A DNA stretch of 64,000 bases from Dialister sp900541485 (GCA_965119665.1 OZ221974.1:620001-684000), one strand, 5' to 3'; counted from the first letter of the stretch, positions 18,168-27,974 are shown. Notes: generated by a model from the letters alone, not told the origin. Numbers and translations: made by a program.

Positions 18168-19144
18168 ATTCTCTTTTTCTTCAAAAATGCGTCTGTTTCT
18201 GTACGAAATACATGACAGTCGGTATTATCATAGCCGGTCTCCTCGGTGTTGTAACGCCCCAACTCTTTGCACCGCTGGCACCTAAAATTCCCTGGATGCT
18301 CGGTATCATCATGTTTGGTATGGGAATGAGCCTCACTGTCGGGGATTTCAAAGTGGTTTTCCGTTATCCTAAATTGATCTGGCTCGGCAGTGCTTTTCAA
18401 TTTATTATCATGCCCCTTGCGGCTCTTCTCTTGATTCACATTTTCCCGCTTCCGCCGGAAGTTGCCATCGGTGTTGTTCTCGTCGGCTGTTGTCCGGGAG
18501 GTACGGCTTCCAATGTCATCAGCTATATCGCCAAAGCAGACGTGGCTCTTTCTGTATCCATGACTATGGTGAATACGATTCTATCCCCGTTTGTCACGCC
18601 TTTCCTCGTATGGCAGATTGCAGGTGCCTGGATTGATATGGATTTAACGGCCATGATGATGTCCATTGTAAAAATGGTTCTTCTTCCTCTGCTTTCAGGT
18701 GTGGCTTTAAATTATTTCTTTCCTAAGCCGGTCGCCAAGATTTCAAGTATCATGCCCATGCTTTCCGCTTTGGTTGTCATTCTTACCGTAGCCTGCGTAG
18801 TATCTCTCAGTCATGCTGTCATTCTTACCAGTGGGCTTTTGATTCTCTTTGTCGTGATTCTTCACAATCTTTTCGGTCTTTTCTTAGGATATGCGGGAGG
18901 CCGTCTGTTCCACTTGAAAGAAGCCCAGGTCCGGGCCATGGCCATCGAAGTAGGCATGCAGAATTCAGGACTCGCTTCCACACTGGCCATTATGTACTTT
19001 ACCGCTGCCGGAGGGATAGCCGGTGCTATTTTCAGTGTATGGCATAATATAAGCGGCTCGCTTTTTGCTTCTTATTGTGTCTCAAAAGATGAGAAAGAAG
19101 AAAAAGAAATCGGAGCCGCTGACGAATCTGCCCTGCGCTTCTGA
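18164..19144 (+). CDS. panS: Bile acid:sodium symporter family transporter, probable pantoate importer (PanS-like)
   Basis: A 326-residue membrane protein with about 10 hydrophobic segments and BASS-family signatures: GMGMSLTVGDF, CCPGGTASNVISYIA, and EVGMQNSGLASTLA. The start overlaps panD by four bases, so it belongs to the pan operon. Salmonella PanS is a BASS member that imports pantoate or ketopantoate; context makes that role plausible here, especially because panB and panE are not next to panCD. Function is inference from operon and family; a general organic-anion or bile-acid role cannot be excluded. Confidence 0.75.
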   Translation: MNSLFLQKCVCFCTKYMTVGIIIAGLLGVVTPQLFAPLAPKIPWMLGIIMFGMGMSLTVGDFKVVFRYPKLIWLGSAFQFIIMPLAALLLIHIFPLPPEVAIGVVLVGCCPGGTASNVISYIAKADVALSVSMTMVNTILSPFVTPFLVWQIAGAWIDMDLTAMMMSIVKMVLLPLLSGVALNYFFPKPVAKISSIMPMLSALVVILTVACVVSLSHAVILTSGLLILFVVILHNLFGLFLGYAGGRLFHLKEAQVRAMAIEVGMQNSGLASTLAIMYFTAAGGIAGAIFSVWHNISGSLFASYCVSKDEKEEKEIGAADESALRF

Positions 19145-19149
19145 TTCCG

Positions 19150-19195
19150 ACAAAAAACAGAGTCCCTGTGAAAAAAACGGAGACTCTGTTTTTGA
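19150..19195. terminator. Bidirectional terminator between panS-like gene and yihY
   Basis: Stem AAAAACAGAGTC / GACTCTGTTTTT with a loop of about 17 nt, between convergent genes. Confidence 0.88.
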
Positions 19196-19200
19196 TTGCC

Positions 19201-20133
19201 TTAAGACCAGATATTTTTTTGTTTCCGCAGTAAACTTCTCGTATCATCCCACGCCATAATCATGGCGCCTCCTGCCAGAATAACCTGCACTGCCAAATGC
19301 AGCCAGAGGAAGAGGAAAATCAGACCGATCAGCGAGCCGTAGGTCATACCCATACGGGATACATTCAAAATGTAATAGCCGTATCCCGCTGTCACCAGAA
19401 GAAGTATCACGGTCACGGCAAAAGAAGCCATCACAATCCGTGTCCATTTCGTGATGTAACGGCTCGGCGCATAGCGGTAAAAGGCGGCCAGAGAAAGACT
19501 CATCACCACAAAAGGAATCCCGTACCGGGCAGGTTTCCAAATGAGCCAGAAAATATCGGGAAACTGGAAAATATATTCCTGTATAAAAAACATGACGGCA
19601 TTGGCAAAAACAATGAGAAGCAACGAAAAAATCATGGCAAATACAAGAAGCACGGTAAACACACAAGCTTTTGCACTCACTTTAAACCAGGACTGGATAT
19701 TTCTGTCTTCGAAAAATATCTGGTCCATTCCGCGGACGAGAACGGAAGCGCCCTGGGAAGCCGTCCATACCGCACCGGCAAGCCCGATGAAAAGCCAGAG
19801 TGAACTTCTTCCTTCGACAATCCGTGCCACATTCGCCTCCATACTCGCCGCAAACTGTTCGGGCAGGTATTGGAGAAAATGCATAATCGTGTCCAGCTGA
19901 GGTGCCGCAAAGAAAAGAATGCAGTTGACGAGAAATATCAGAAACGGCACGAGTCCCAAAATAAAGCAATAGGACGCTTCCGAGGCAAGAGCGCCTATAT
20001 CATCATCTATATACCGTTTGATGAAACTTTTTATGAAATATATAAATGGTGCATCTGTTATTTTAGGTTCCATGCGTATCTGTTTCCTTTCAAAATGACT
20101 TGCAAAAAAGAAGGTATGAGGCATGTTGTCCAT
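19201..20133 (-). CDS. YihY/BrkB family inner-membrane protein
   Basis: A 310-residue integral membrane protein with about six transmembrane segments and family signatures ALASEASYCFILGLVPFLIF, LAGAVWTASQGASVLVRGMD and GSLIGLIFLFLWLHL. Earlier annotated as RNase BN, now considered a transporter-like family of unclear function. AAGGAGG stands 9 nt before the ATG at 20133, giving an unusual 22-residue hydrophilic N-terminus before the family start (an internal ATG at MEPKITD is possible). It follows typA on the same strand. Confidence 0.85.
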   Translation of the reverse strand: MDNMPHTFFFASHFERKQIRMEPKITDAPFIYFIKSFIKRYIDDDIGALASEASYCFILGLVPFLIFLVNCILFFAAPQLDTIMHFLQYLPEQFAASMEANVARIVEGRSSLWLFIGLAGAVWTASQGASVLVRGMDQIFFEDRNIQSWFKVSAKACVFTVLLVFAMIFSLLLIVFANAVMFFIQEYIFQFPDIFWLIWKPARYGIPFVVMSLSLAAFYRYAPSRYITKWTRIVMASFAVTVILLLVTAGYGYYILNVSRMGMTYGSLIGLIFLFLWLHLAVQVILAGGAMIMAWDDTRSLLRKQKNIWS

Positions 20134-20208
20134 TCCTCTATACCTCCTTTTCTTTCAAAGCTGTACAGCCGGTTTTCGGTTTCATTGATTTTATTATACC
20201 ATCAAATG

Positions 20209-22029
20209 TTATTTCTGGCTTTTCTTCGCATTTGAATTCTTATAACGGAGCTGGCGGGAAATGATCATCTTCCGCATACGGATATTATCCGGTGTCACTT
20301 CCACCAATTCGTCATCATTAATCCATTCGAGTGCCGATTCCAAAGTGAACTGGCGGCACGGCGGCAGCTTGATGGCATCATCGGAGCCGGAAGCACGGGT
20401 ATTTGTCAGGTGCTTCTTCTTGCAGGGATTGACGTCCATATCCTGTTCACGGGAATTTTCTCCCACAATCATTCCTTCATAGACCTCTACACCGGCAGGA
20501 AGGAATAATTCTCCTCTGTCGAGAACGGAATTCAGACCGTATGCAGTGGTAACGCCGTTTTCAAAGGCTACAAGCGAGCCTCTCGTTCTTTCGGGAATAT
20601 CTCCTTTATAAGGTGCATAGCCCTGGAATACGTGGTACATAATGCCTGTACCGCGTGTGGTTGTCAGAAGTTCGTTTCTGAAACCGAGAAGACCGCGGGC
20701 AGGAATCGAGAAATCCATTTTCATGTAGCCTGCTAATTCTTCCATGGAAATCATTTCGGCTCTTCTCGGTCCGAGTCCTTCCATGACGGCTCCCATAAAT
20801 TCCTGCGGCACCTCGATGGTCAGACGTTCGAGCGGTTCACATTTTTTACCGTTGATTGTTTTATAAATAACCTGCGGTTTCGATACTTCCAATTCAAATC
20901 CTTCTCTTCTCATGGTTTCGATAAGAACGGACAGATGAAGTTCGCCGCGGCCGGAAACAAGGAACGCATCCGATGTATCTGTTTCCTCTACACGGAGTGC
21001 CACGTTCGTTTCGATTTCTTTCATGAGACGGGCACGGATATGACGGGACGTTACAAAATCGCCCTCTCTGCCCGCAAAGGGACTCTTATTGACATGGAAC
21101 ACCATAGACAGCGTCGGCTCATCGATATGAATGGCCGGAAGTGCTTCGGGATTGACAGCATCTGCTATGGTTTCCCCTATATTGATATCCTTAAAGCCTG
21201 AAAGTGCCACGATATCACCCACACTTGCTTCCCCGACGGGAGTACGTTTCATTCCCTGCCAGTTGAAAAGCTGCCCGATATGATCGGTTCTTATCTTTTC
21301 ACCGTCGGTAATAGCAACTGTCATCCCCTGCTTTGCCGTACCGCGGGCAATACGTCCGATTGCCACTTTTCCGAGATACTCATCGGCTTCCAGTGTGGTC
21401 GTCATAATCTGGAGTCCTCCGTCAGGATCGCCCTCCGGTGCGGGAATATTCTTCAAAATCACATCAAACAGAGGCGTTAAATCGACACCCTCATCATTCA
21501 TATGAAGCTTGGCAATTCCGCTTCTTGCAGAAGCGTATACCAACGGGAAATCAAGTTGTTCGTCATCGGCATCGAGTTCCATGAAAAGTTCGAGAATTTC
21601 ACCCTCTACATCAGAAACACGCTGGTCGGGACGGTCAATTTTATTGATAACAACAATGGGCTTTAAGTGATGTTCCAACGCTTTACGGAGAACGTATTTC
21701 GTCTGCGGCATCGGTCCTTCATGGGAATCGACAAGCAGAAGAACGCCGTCTACCATATTTAATATACGTTCTACTTCACCGCCGAAATCAGCATGCCCGG
21801 GTGTGTCAACGATATTAATCTTTACCCCGTCATGCATGACCGATGTATTCTTGGCAAGAATCGTGATACCCCGTTCCCGCTCCAACGGATTGGAATCCAT
21901 AACTCTTTCCGCCACTTTCTGGTTTTCCCTGAAAATATGGCTTTGTTTGAGCATAGCATCGACAAGGGTCGTTTTACCGTGGTCGACATGAGCGATGATC
22001 GCAATATTACGAATATCTTCTCTAATCAT
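20209..22029 (-). CDS. typA: Ribosome-associated GTPase TypA/BipA
   Basis: Translational GTPase involved in ribosome assembly and stress adaptation. The 606-residue protein has G1 AHVDHGKTT, G3 DTPGHADFGG, G4 NKIDRPDQR, followed by EF-G-like domains II, III and V and the BipA C-terminal domain (GLLGFRNELLTTTRGTG, LYDRGELF-like VLDRGELFLPAG). Length is normal. Ribosome-binding site GGAGAAG lies upstream of the ATG. Confidence 0.96.
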   Translation of the reverse strand: MIREDIRNIAIIAHVDHGKTTLVDAMLKQSHIFRENQKVAERVMDSNPLERERGITILAKNTSVMHDGVKINIVDTPGHADFGGEVERILNMVDGVLLLVDSHEGPMPQTKYVLRKALEHHLKPIVVINKIDRPDQRVSDVEGEILELFMELDADDEQLDFPLVYASARSGIAKLHMNDEGVDLTPLFDVILKNIPAPEGDPDGGLQIMTTTLEADEYLGKVAIGRIARGTAKQGMTVAITDGEKIRTDHIGQLFNWQGMKRTPVGEASVGDIVALSGFKDINIGETIADAVNPEALPAIHIDEPTLSMVFHVNKSPFAGREGDFVTSRHIRARLMKEIETNVALRVEETDTSDAFLVSGRGELHLSVLIETMRREGFELEVSKPQVIYKTINGKKCEPLERLTIEVPQEFMGAVMEGLGPRRAEMISMEELAGYMKMDFSIPARGLLGFRNELLTTTRGTGIMYHVFQGYAPYKGDIPERTRGSLVAFENGVTTAYGLNSVLDRGELFLPAGVEVYEGMIVGENSREQDMDVNPCKKKHLTNTRASGSDDAIKLPPCRQFTLESALEWINDDELVEVTPDNIRMRKMIISRQLRYKNSNAKKSQK

Positions 22030-22324
22030 TTCTTTCTTTCTTCTCCTTACATAAAGCTAAAAATATATTTACTTATTATAACACAAAAATATACTGTTAT
22101 TTTTCGTTACAGGAAATACAGTTTATTATAACATATTTAAAAACTTCGTAAAAGATTTTAGGATATCTTCTGTTCATAACCTCCATTTCTTAATGATAAT
22201 TTTACATAAATAAAACATGCTTTTCTTTAATTTATATGAGCTTAGTGTTATAATATAAATAGAGAAATTGGTGATAATGTTTCTCTTCCGATCAGTCAAT
22301 ATTCATAAGAGAGGTGGGATGATT

Positions 22325-22768
22325 ATGTTAGATTTTAAAAGAATTCTCGTTCCTTATGACGGCTCCGATCACGCAAAAAAAGCATTGGCCCAAGCCGTCG
22401 CCATGTACCAATGTTGCGACAATGCCAAATTATTCATTGCTACCGTTTCCCCGCCGGTCTCTGCCACGGAAAACATCGCCCTGACACAGGCCTATGTGCT
22501 TGAAAAAGAAGAGGGTGAAAACGGAAAGAGCATCGGTGAAATTCTTTTGGAAGAAGCGGAATCATCGATTCCCGAAGGCATCCGTTATGAACTTCTTTAC
22601 CGGATTGGAAATCCCGGCAATATTCTCCTGGACTTGACCGTCGAAAAAAATTGTGACCTCGTTGTCATGGGCAGCCGTGGCCGCGGCACACTGAAAAGTT
22701 TCCTCATGGGCTCCGTATCCAGTCATATCGTAGCCAATGCATCTTGTCCGGTTTGTATTATTAAATAG
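22325..22768 (+). CDS. Universal stress protein, copy 1 of 3
   Basis: A 147-residue UspA-family protein. The N-terminus MLDFKRILVPYDGSDHAKKA and the ATP-binding signature VMGSRGRGTLKSFLMGSVS with the following SCPVCIIK end are intact, so it should be an ATP-binding Usp. ATG at 22325 is preceded by GAGGTGGG; an ATG two codons upstream is too close to that site. First of three tandem paralogues. Role in stress or regulation is family knowledge only. Confidence 0.9.
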   Translation: MLDFKRILVPYDGSDHAKKALAQAVAMYQCCDNAKLFIATVSPPVSATENIALTQAYVLEKEEGENGKSIGEILLEEAESSIPEGIRYELLYRIGNPGNILLDLTVEKNCDLVVMGSRGRGTLKSFLMGSVSSHIVANASCPVCIIK

Positions 22769-22807
22769 TTTTTCCATATAATATTTTTTCTGGAAGGTGG
22801 GATACTT

Positions 22808-23248
22808 ATGTTAGATTTTAAAAGAATCCTTGTTCCCTACGACGGTTCAGAACACGGAAAAAGAGCTTTAAAACAAGCCATTGCTATGGCAGAGTCTTCC
22901 AAAGACACTGTTTTATATATAGCTTCCATTGATGAAGACGTTTCCGCTCTGAGCGTGAATAATTTGGAACGGGCTTACATCAATGAGCAGTTGAAAGCCG
23001 TTAACTACTCTCCGGCACACAAAAACTTGGAAGAAGCGAAAAAAACAATTCCCGAAACGGTAAAGGCAGAATACCTGAAAAAAACAGGAGATGCAGGTCC
23101 GCTTCTGGAAGAGCTGGCCAAAGAAAATAATTGTGACCTGATTGTCATGGGTAGCCGCGGTCTCGGCGCTTTGAACAGTCTTCTCCTCGGATCGGTTTCC
23201 AATTACATGCTGACCCATTCCAAATGCCCGATATTTATTATTAAATAA
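22808..23248 (+). CDS. Universal stress protein, copy 2 of 3
   Basis: A 146-residue UspA-family protein with the same N-terminus (MLDFKRILVPYDGSEHGKRA) and ribosome-binding site AAGGTGGG as copy 1, and nucleotide motif VMGSRGLGALNSLLLGSVS. The gene is 39 nt behind copy 1, likely co-transcribed, and is followed by its own terminator. The middle region differs from copy 1, suggesting separate duties. Confidence 0.9.
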   Translation: MLDFKRILVPYDGSEHGKRALKQAIAMAESSKDTVLYIASIDEDVSALSVNNLERAYINEQLKAVNYSPAHKNLEEAKKTIPETVKAEYLKKTGDAGPLLEELAKENNCDLIVMGSRGLGALNSLLLGSVSNYMLTHSKCPIFIIK

Positions 23249-23253
23249 AGAAA

Positions 23254-23285
23254 TGCCGCCGGTTTTACGCGCCGGCGGTTTTTTG
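23254..23285 (+). terminator. Terminator after the second universal stress gene
   Basis: GC-rich stem CCGCCGG / CCGGCGG (23256-23278) followed by TTTTTT. Confidence 0.88.
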
Positions 23286-23394
23286 TCCAAAATTCAAAAT
23301 GTCTTCAAATATCGATTGTTAAATTTTCTGTTTTTCCTTATACTATAGACAATAGCCCTACGGCTGATTATCTATACAGAGGAGTGTGAAAACC

Positions 23395-23829
23395 ATGTTA
23401 GATTTTAAAAACATTCTTGTTCCCTATGACGGTTCCGAACAATCCCGGCGTGCCCTGGCCACCGCAGTTTCCGTTGCCGGTTGCTGTGAAAACCCAAAAA
23501 TTTACGTAGCCACCATTTCCAATAGTGCGACCCCTTTGGAAATCAGTGTCATCGCCAATTCAAACTCAGAAAAGGGTGAAAAAAACGAATTCCCCGGCCA
23601 AGTTGATTTGACGGAAGCCAAATCCTTGATTCCCGACTCCATTGACCATGATTTACTTTTTGAAATCGGCGAGCCTGTTCCGATGATTCTGTATCTGGCA
23701 GGTCAAACAAAAGCAGATCTCATCATCATGGGCAACCGCGGACGCAGCACATGGAAAAGTCTTCTCATGGGCTCTGTATCACGGGACGTACTCAGCAATG
23801 CAAAATGCCCTGTCATTATCATTAAATAA
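23395..23829 (+). CDS. Universal stress protein, copy 3 of 3
   Basis: A 144-residue UspA-family protein starting MLDFKNILVPYDGSEQSRRA and carrying IMGNRGRSTWKSLLMGSVS with the C-terminal CPVIIIK. ATG at 23395 has GAGGAG upstream; a GTG three codons earlier overlaps the site. It lies behind the terminator of copy 2 and has its own leader, so it may be expressed separately. Confidence 0.9.
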   Translation: MLDFKNILVPYDGSEQSRRALATAVSVAGCCENPKIYVATISNSATPLEISVIANSNSEKGEKNEFPGQVDLTEAKSLIPDSIDHDLLFEIGEPVPMILYLAGQTKADLIIMGNRGRSTWKSLLMGSVSRDVLSNAKCPVIIIK

Positions 23830-23832
23830 TTC

Positions 23833-23877
23833 AAAAAAACGGTCATTCTCCTGATTCGGGAAAAGGCCGTTTTTATT
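23833..23877 (+). terminator. Terminator after the third universal stress gene
   Basis: Stem AAACGGTC / GGCCGTTT with T run; one G-U pair. Confidence 0.75.
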
Positions 23878-24019
23878 TACCCGCATCGTTGATTATCCCC
23901 TATACGTATTATATACTACACATATCATGGCAGAATCTGCCAAAATAAATACCCTCTCCGGCGGGAACCCGCACATTTACGCGGTGCAGCCGACAGAATC
24001 ATAAGGAGATTTGTGAAGA

Positions 24020-24817
24020 ATGAGAAATATCCGTATCACGCTTTCCTACGAAGGAACGAATTACGGCGGATTTCAAAGACAGGAAAATAATATCACCTTA
24101 CAGGAAATCATAGAAGATGCGATTTACAAAGTGACCAATGAAAAATCGACCCTCTATTTTGTAGCCCGCACCGATGCAGGCGTTCATGCCTACGGACAGG
24201 AATGTACATTCTTCACCGGCGCCTCTATTCCCGGTGACCGCTTTATTTTCCCCTTGAACCAAATTCTCCCCGATGATATCCGGGTCATACAAAGCAGGGA
24301 AGTCGCTCCCGATTTTTCGGTACGAAAGAGCAATTACGGAAAAACCTATGGCTATCTTTTCACAGAAGACAAGGATATCTCGCCCTTTTTGAAACGTTAC
24401 GTCTGGACCTCAGGAAGAACCCTCGATATGGAAAAAATGAAAAAAGCCGCCGGTTATTTGGAAGGACGGCATGACTTTACTTCATTTCGCGGAAATAATT
24501 CTGTTCCCGCCAATCCTGTCCGCCTCCTGCAAGACATCCGGCTCATAAAAAAAGACGGCCTCTTTCATTTATTCGTCACAGGCGAAGGGTTTCTCTACCA
24601 CATGGTAAGAAATATAGCCGGTGCTCTCGTTGATGCAGGACGGGGAAAAATAAATCCCGATGACATTCCGGGCATTTTAGAAGCACGGGACAGAAGACGT
24701 CTGGGCATCACCGCCCCGGCGCACGGTCTTTGCCTGCTGAAAGTATACTTCCGTCCTGTCACAAAAGAAGATATCGAAACGACCGTCCACAAACCTTACT
24801 ACCCGTGGAATGTATAA
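24020..24817 (+). CDS. truA: tRNA pseudouridine(38-40) synthase
   Basis: Converts uridines 38-40 of the tRNA anticodon arm to pseudouridine. The 265-residue protein has the catalytic Asp in ARTDAGVHAYGQ (about residue 52), NYGKTYGYLF, HDFTSFRGNN and GEGFLYHMVRNIAGAL. AAGGAGA stands before the start. In many Firmicutes truA follows ecfT in the same operon; here it faces the ecf genes tail to tail across a repeat array. Confidence 0.95.
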   Translation: MRNIRITLSYEGTNYGGFQRQENNITLQEIIEDAIYKVTNEKSTLYFVARTDAGVHAYGQECTFFTGASIPGDRFIFPLNQILPDDIRVIQSREVAPDFSVRKSNYGKTYGYLFTEDKDISPFLKRYVWTSGRTLDMEKMKKAAGYLEGRHDFTSFRGNNSVPANPVRLLQDIRLIKKDGLFHLFVTGEGFLYHMVRNIAGALVDAGRGKINPDDIPGILEARDRRRLGITAPAHGLCLLKVYFRPVTKEDIETTVHKPYYPWNV

Positions 24818-24842
24818 AAAAATATACCTGCCTGTAAATAAA

Positions 24843-24872
24843 AGCTGCTCCCGACGGGAACGGCTTTTTTGT
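24843..24872 (+). terminator. Terminator of truA
   Basis: Stem AAAAGCTG / CGGCTTTTTT with an inner CCC-GGG pairing, about 35 nt after the stop. Confidence 0.75.
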
Positions 24873-24904
24873 GTGGGTCATTTCATTGTTTTTTGTTTTC
24901 TCTC

Positions 24905-26215
24905 ATATAAAAATATGAATTCTTTCTTCCTTAGTTGTAAGCTTCCCCCCCCGACTTCGGAGGGAAGTGCCGAGCCTGCGAGGCGATAGGGGCATGTTGG
25001 CGTACACAGATCAAACCATCATATAAAAACGCAATTCCCCCTGCCGTCATTCTTGAGCGGCGGGCAAAATCGGAATGATGACGAAGGAAAAACAGAATAT
25101 GGCTCTTAGCGAAGAATCCGGCATAGGATAGAGGAAAACGCATTCAATACTTGTAACCTCTGCCCAGATTCTTCACTCTAAGTCAACTTCTTTTTATTAC
25201 GTTATAGCCATTAGAATTTTTACGACCGTTCAAGAATGACAGGCAAGCAGGTAATACCGTTTTGTAAAAAACTTTTTTACATTTCTGCTCACACTTACCC
25301 CTTCCGACGGCTTCGCCCGCCACCTTAGCCTAAAGGCAAAGCGTCTCACTCACTTTTACAGCGTCGCTTCGCTCCTCGAAAAGCGGTTCGCTTGCTTCCC
25401 GACAAGCGGGGACGGCTTACAGTTTGCATTTTATCGTTTTACGGCAATAATCAAGTAATACTTTTTAAAAATATGAATTCTTTCTTCCTTAATGTAAGCT
25501 TCCCCCGAACGCGGAGGAAAGTGCCGAGCCTGCGAAGTGATAGGGGCAAGCTGGCGTACACAGATCAAACCATCATATAAAAACGCAATTCCCCCTGCCG
25601 TCATTCTTGAGCGGCGGGCAAAATCGGAATGATGACGAAGGAAAAACAGAATATGGCTCTTAGCGAAGAATCCGGCATAGGATAGAGGAAAACGCATTCA
25701 ATACTTGTAACCTCTGCCCAGATTCTTCACTCTAAGTCAACTTCTTTTTATTACGTTATAGCCATTAGAATTTTTACGACCGTTCAAGAATGACAGGCAA
25801 GCAGGTAATACCGTTTTGTAAAAAGCTTCTTTTTATATTTCTGCTCACACTTACCCCTTCCGACGGCTTCGCCCGCCACCTTAGCCTAAAGGCAAAGCGT
25901 CTCACTCACTTTTACAGCGTCGCTTTGTTCCTCGAAAAGTGGTTCGCTTGCTTCCCGACAAGCGGGGACGGCTTACAGTTTGCATTTTATCGTTTTACGG
26001 CAATAATCAAGTAATACTTTTTAAAAATATGAATTCTTTCTTCCTTAATGTAAGCTTCCCCCGAACGCGGAGGGAAGTGCCGAGCCTGCGAGGCGATAGG
26101 GGCAAGCTGGCGTACACAGGTCAGAATCATTTCCCGTTTCTGCTCACACTTGCCCCTTTCGTCAGCTAACGCTACCACCTTCCCCGACAAGCGGGGACAG
26201 CTTTTTTGATTCGGA
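24905..26215. repeat. Tandem array of a 556-bp non-coding repeat (two full copies and one deleted copy)
   Basis: The gene-free 1.5 kb between truA and ecfT is filled by direct repeats. The landmark ATGAATTC recurs at 24915, 25473 and 26029, i.e. period about 557. Each full copy holds nested inverted repeats: an outer pair around GTCATTCTTGAGCG / CGTTCAAGAATGAC and an inner pair GAAGAATCCGG / CCGGATTCTTC-like, then a hairpin CCCCGACAAGCGGGG. The third copy lacks the central 350 bp and keeps only the two ends. Short frames in it translate the repeat on both strands and have no gene-like features. Confidence 0.85.
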
Positions 26216-26307
26216 GACTGTTTTGTTGCTCAAGTCAATTTTCTGTTTTTATTTAAATCATTGCATATAAAAAAGGATATTTCCTGCAAAGAAAATACCC
26301 TTTATTT

Positions 26308-27114
26308 TTACGCCTTGAGATAAAAATACATTCCTGCCAAAACAGCCACAACGACAAGAACTGCGGCAAAAGCAATTCTGTCATTTCCCGTATAAACAAG
26401 ACGGTGCATTTTCGTCCTGCCTTCACCGCCGCGGTAGCAGCGTGCTTCCATCGCCGTTGCCAAATCGTCGGCCCGGCGGAATGCGGAAATAAAAAGAGGG
26501 ACAAGGAGCGGCACCATGGACTTGGCTTTTTGCCAGATATTTCCTGCCGTGAAATCTGCTCCCCTTGACGATTGAGCTTTCATAATGCGGTCCGTTTCCT
26601 CAAGAAGGGTGGGAATAAAACGGAGTGCAATCGTCATCATCATGGCCAGCTCATGCGCAGGTACGCCGAAACGGCGGAACGGCATGAGAAGGGCTTCGAT
26701 ACCGTCAGTAAGTACAATCGGACTTGTCGTATACGTCAAAAGAGATGAAAAAGCAATCAGAAATACAAGACGGAGTGTCATAAAGACACCGTTCCTGACC
26801 CCTTCTTCCGTGATTTTTACCGGGCCGAGCCTGAAAATTTCCGTTCCCGGTGTCGTCAATAAATGAATCACCAGAGTAAAAACAAGGATGACCCACAGCG
26901 GTTTTACCGCTTTTACAATGAGACGGAACGGTACACCCGACAGGGAAATACAGAGTGCGGTAAAAAGCGTTACCACCAAGTATGACCACGGATTGTTGGC
27001 CAAAAATATGGCACAGATAAAAATCATGGTACATAAAATTTTCGCCCGCGGATCCATTTTGTGGAGGAACGAGTTTCCCGGATAATATTGCCCGAGAGTC
27101 ATATCTGTAAGCAT
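26308..27114 (-). CDS. ecfT: Energy-coupling factor transporter transmembrane protein EcfT
   Basis: Membrane scaffold of an ECF vitamin importer, joining two ATPases to exchangeable S components. The 268-residue protein has five to six membrane segments, the N-terminal LGQYYPGNSFLHKMDPRAKI and the coupling motifs AQSSRGADF and AMEARCYRGG (A-R-G type). It starts on the stop of ecfA2 (TAATG). No S component is in the window. Confidence 0.94.
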   Translation of the reverse strand: MLTDMTLGQYYPGNSFLHKMDPRAKILCTMIFICAIFLANNPWSYLVVTLFTALCISLSGVPFRLIVKAVKPLWVILVFTLVIHLLTTPGTEIFRLGPVKITEEGVRNGVFMTLRLVFLIAFSSLLTYTTSPIVLTDGIEALLMPFRRFGVPAHELAMMMTIALRFIPTLLEETDRIMKAQSSRGADFTAGNIWQKAKSMVPLLVPLFISAFRRADDLATAMEARCYRGGEGRTKMHRLVYTGNDRIAFAAVLVVVAVLAGMYFYLKA

Positions 27115-27974
27115 TATCGGTTACCTCCCAACATGGTTACCATTTTTTCTGCCGCCTCTTTGGCCGTTTTGGCATCCTCGGGAACAGGAATACCCTTTTC
27201 CTTCAGATACAAAAGAGTTTGTGTCAGCGGCGGTGCATCGACACCGCAGTCCTGCAATTCTTTCCTGTGATGGAGGAAAATATCCATCGGATTTCCGTCA
27301 AGAATGATACGTCCCTCATGCATGACAAGCAGACGGGTCGCCAGACGGGCGATATCATCCATATTGTGAGAGACAAGAATGACGGAAAAAACACCCTTTT
27401 CATACCAACTGCGGATACGACTGAATATTTCACGCCGTCCCACGGGATCCAGTCCTGCTGACGGCTCATCTAAAATAAGGAAATCGGGATGCATGGCAAT
27501 CACACCTGCAATCGCCACCCGCCTCTGCTGTCCCCCGGATAAACGGAACGGCGAACGCTCCGCAAACATTTCATAATCAATGCCCGCAAATTTCATGGCA
27601 CTTTTTACACGCTTCTTTATTTCCTCTTCATCATAACCCTGATTATGCGGGCCGAAAGCAATATCCTTTGCTACCGTTTCCTCAAAAAGCTGATGCTCCG
27701 GATATTGGAAAACCATGCCGACAGAATGGCGTTTTGCCAATGCTTCCTTTGACTTTCCTGCCAAATCCACGCCGTCGACAGTGACACGTCCTTCCGTCGG
27801 ATGAAGCAAACCGTTCAGGTGCTGGATCAGCGTTGACTTGCCGCTTCCGGTATGCCCGATGATTCCGATAAACTCGCCCTTTTCAATTGTCAGACTCACA
27901 TTTGAAAGAGCCGCCTTTTCAAAAGGTGTCCCTTTCCCGTAAATATAACTTACATTTTCGACACAAATGGACAT
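27114..27974 (-). CDS. ecfA2: Energy-coupling factor transporter ATP-binding protein EcfA2
   Basis: Second ATPase of the ECF module. The 286-residue product has Walker A GHTGSGKST, Q-loop FQYPEHQLFEETV, signature LSGGQQRRVA, Walker B DFLILDEPSAGLD and switch histidine VSHNMDD. It overlaps ecfA1 by 25 nt, so the pair is translationally coupled and should form the heterodimer. Confidence 0.94.
   Translation of the reverse strand: MSICVENVSYIYGKGTPFEKAALSNVSLTIEKGEFIGIIGHTGSGKSTLIQHLNGLLHPTEGRVTVDGVDLAGKSKEALAKRHSVGMVFQYPEHQLFEETVAKDIAFGPHNQGYDEEEIKKRVKSAMKFAGIDYEMFAERSPFRLSGGQQRRVAIAGVIAMHPDFLILDEPSAGLDPVGRREIFSRIRSWYEKGVFSVILVSHNMDDIARLATRLLVMHEGRIILDGNPMDIFLHHRKELQDCGVDAPPLTQTLLYLKEKGIPVPEDAKTAKEAAEKMVTMLGGNR

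Noticed and set aside
24931..26190. Several similar minus-strand open frames of 67-88 codons (FFAKSHILFFLRHHSDFAR)
   Set aside because: They are translations of the tandem non-coding repeat; homologous frames on both strands and lack of translation signals argue against real genes.
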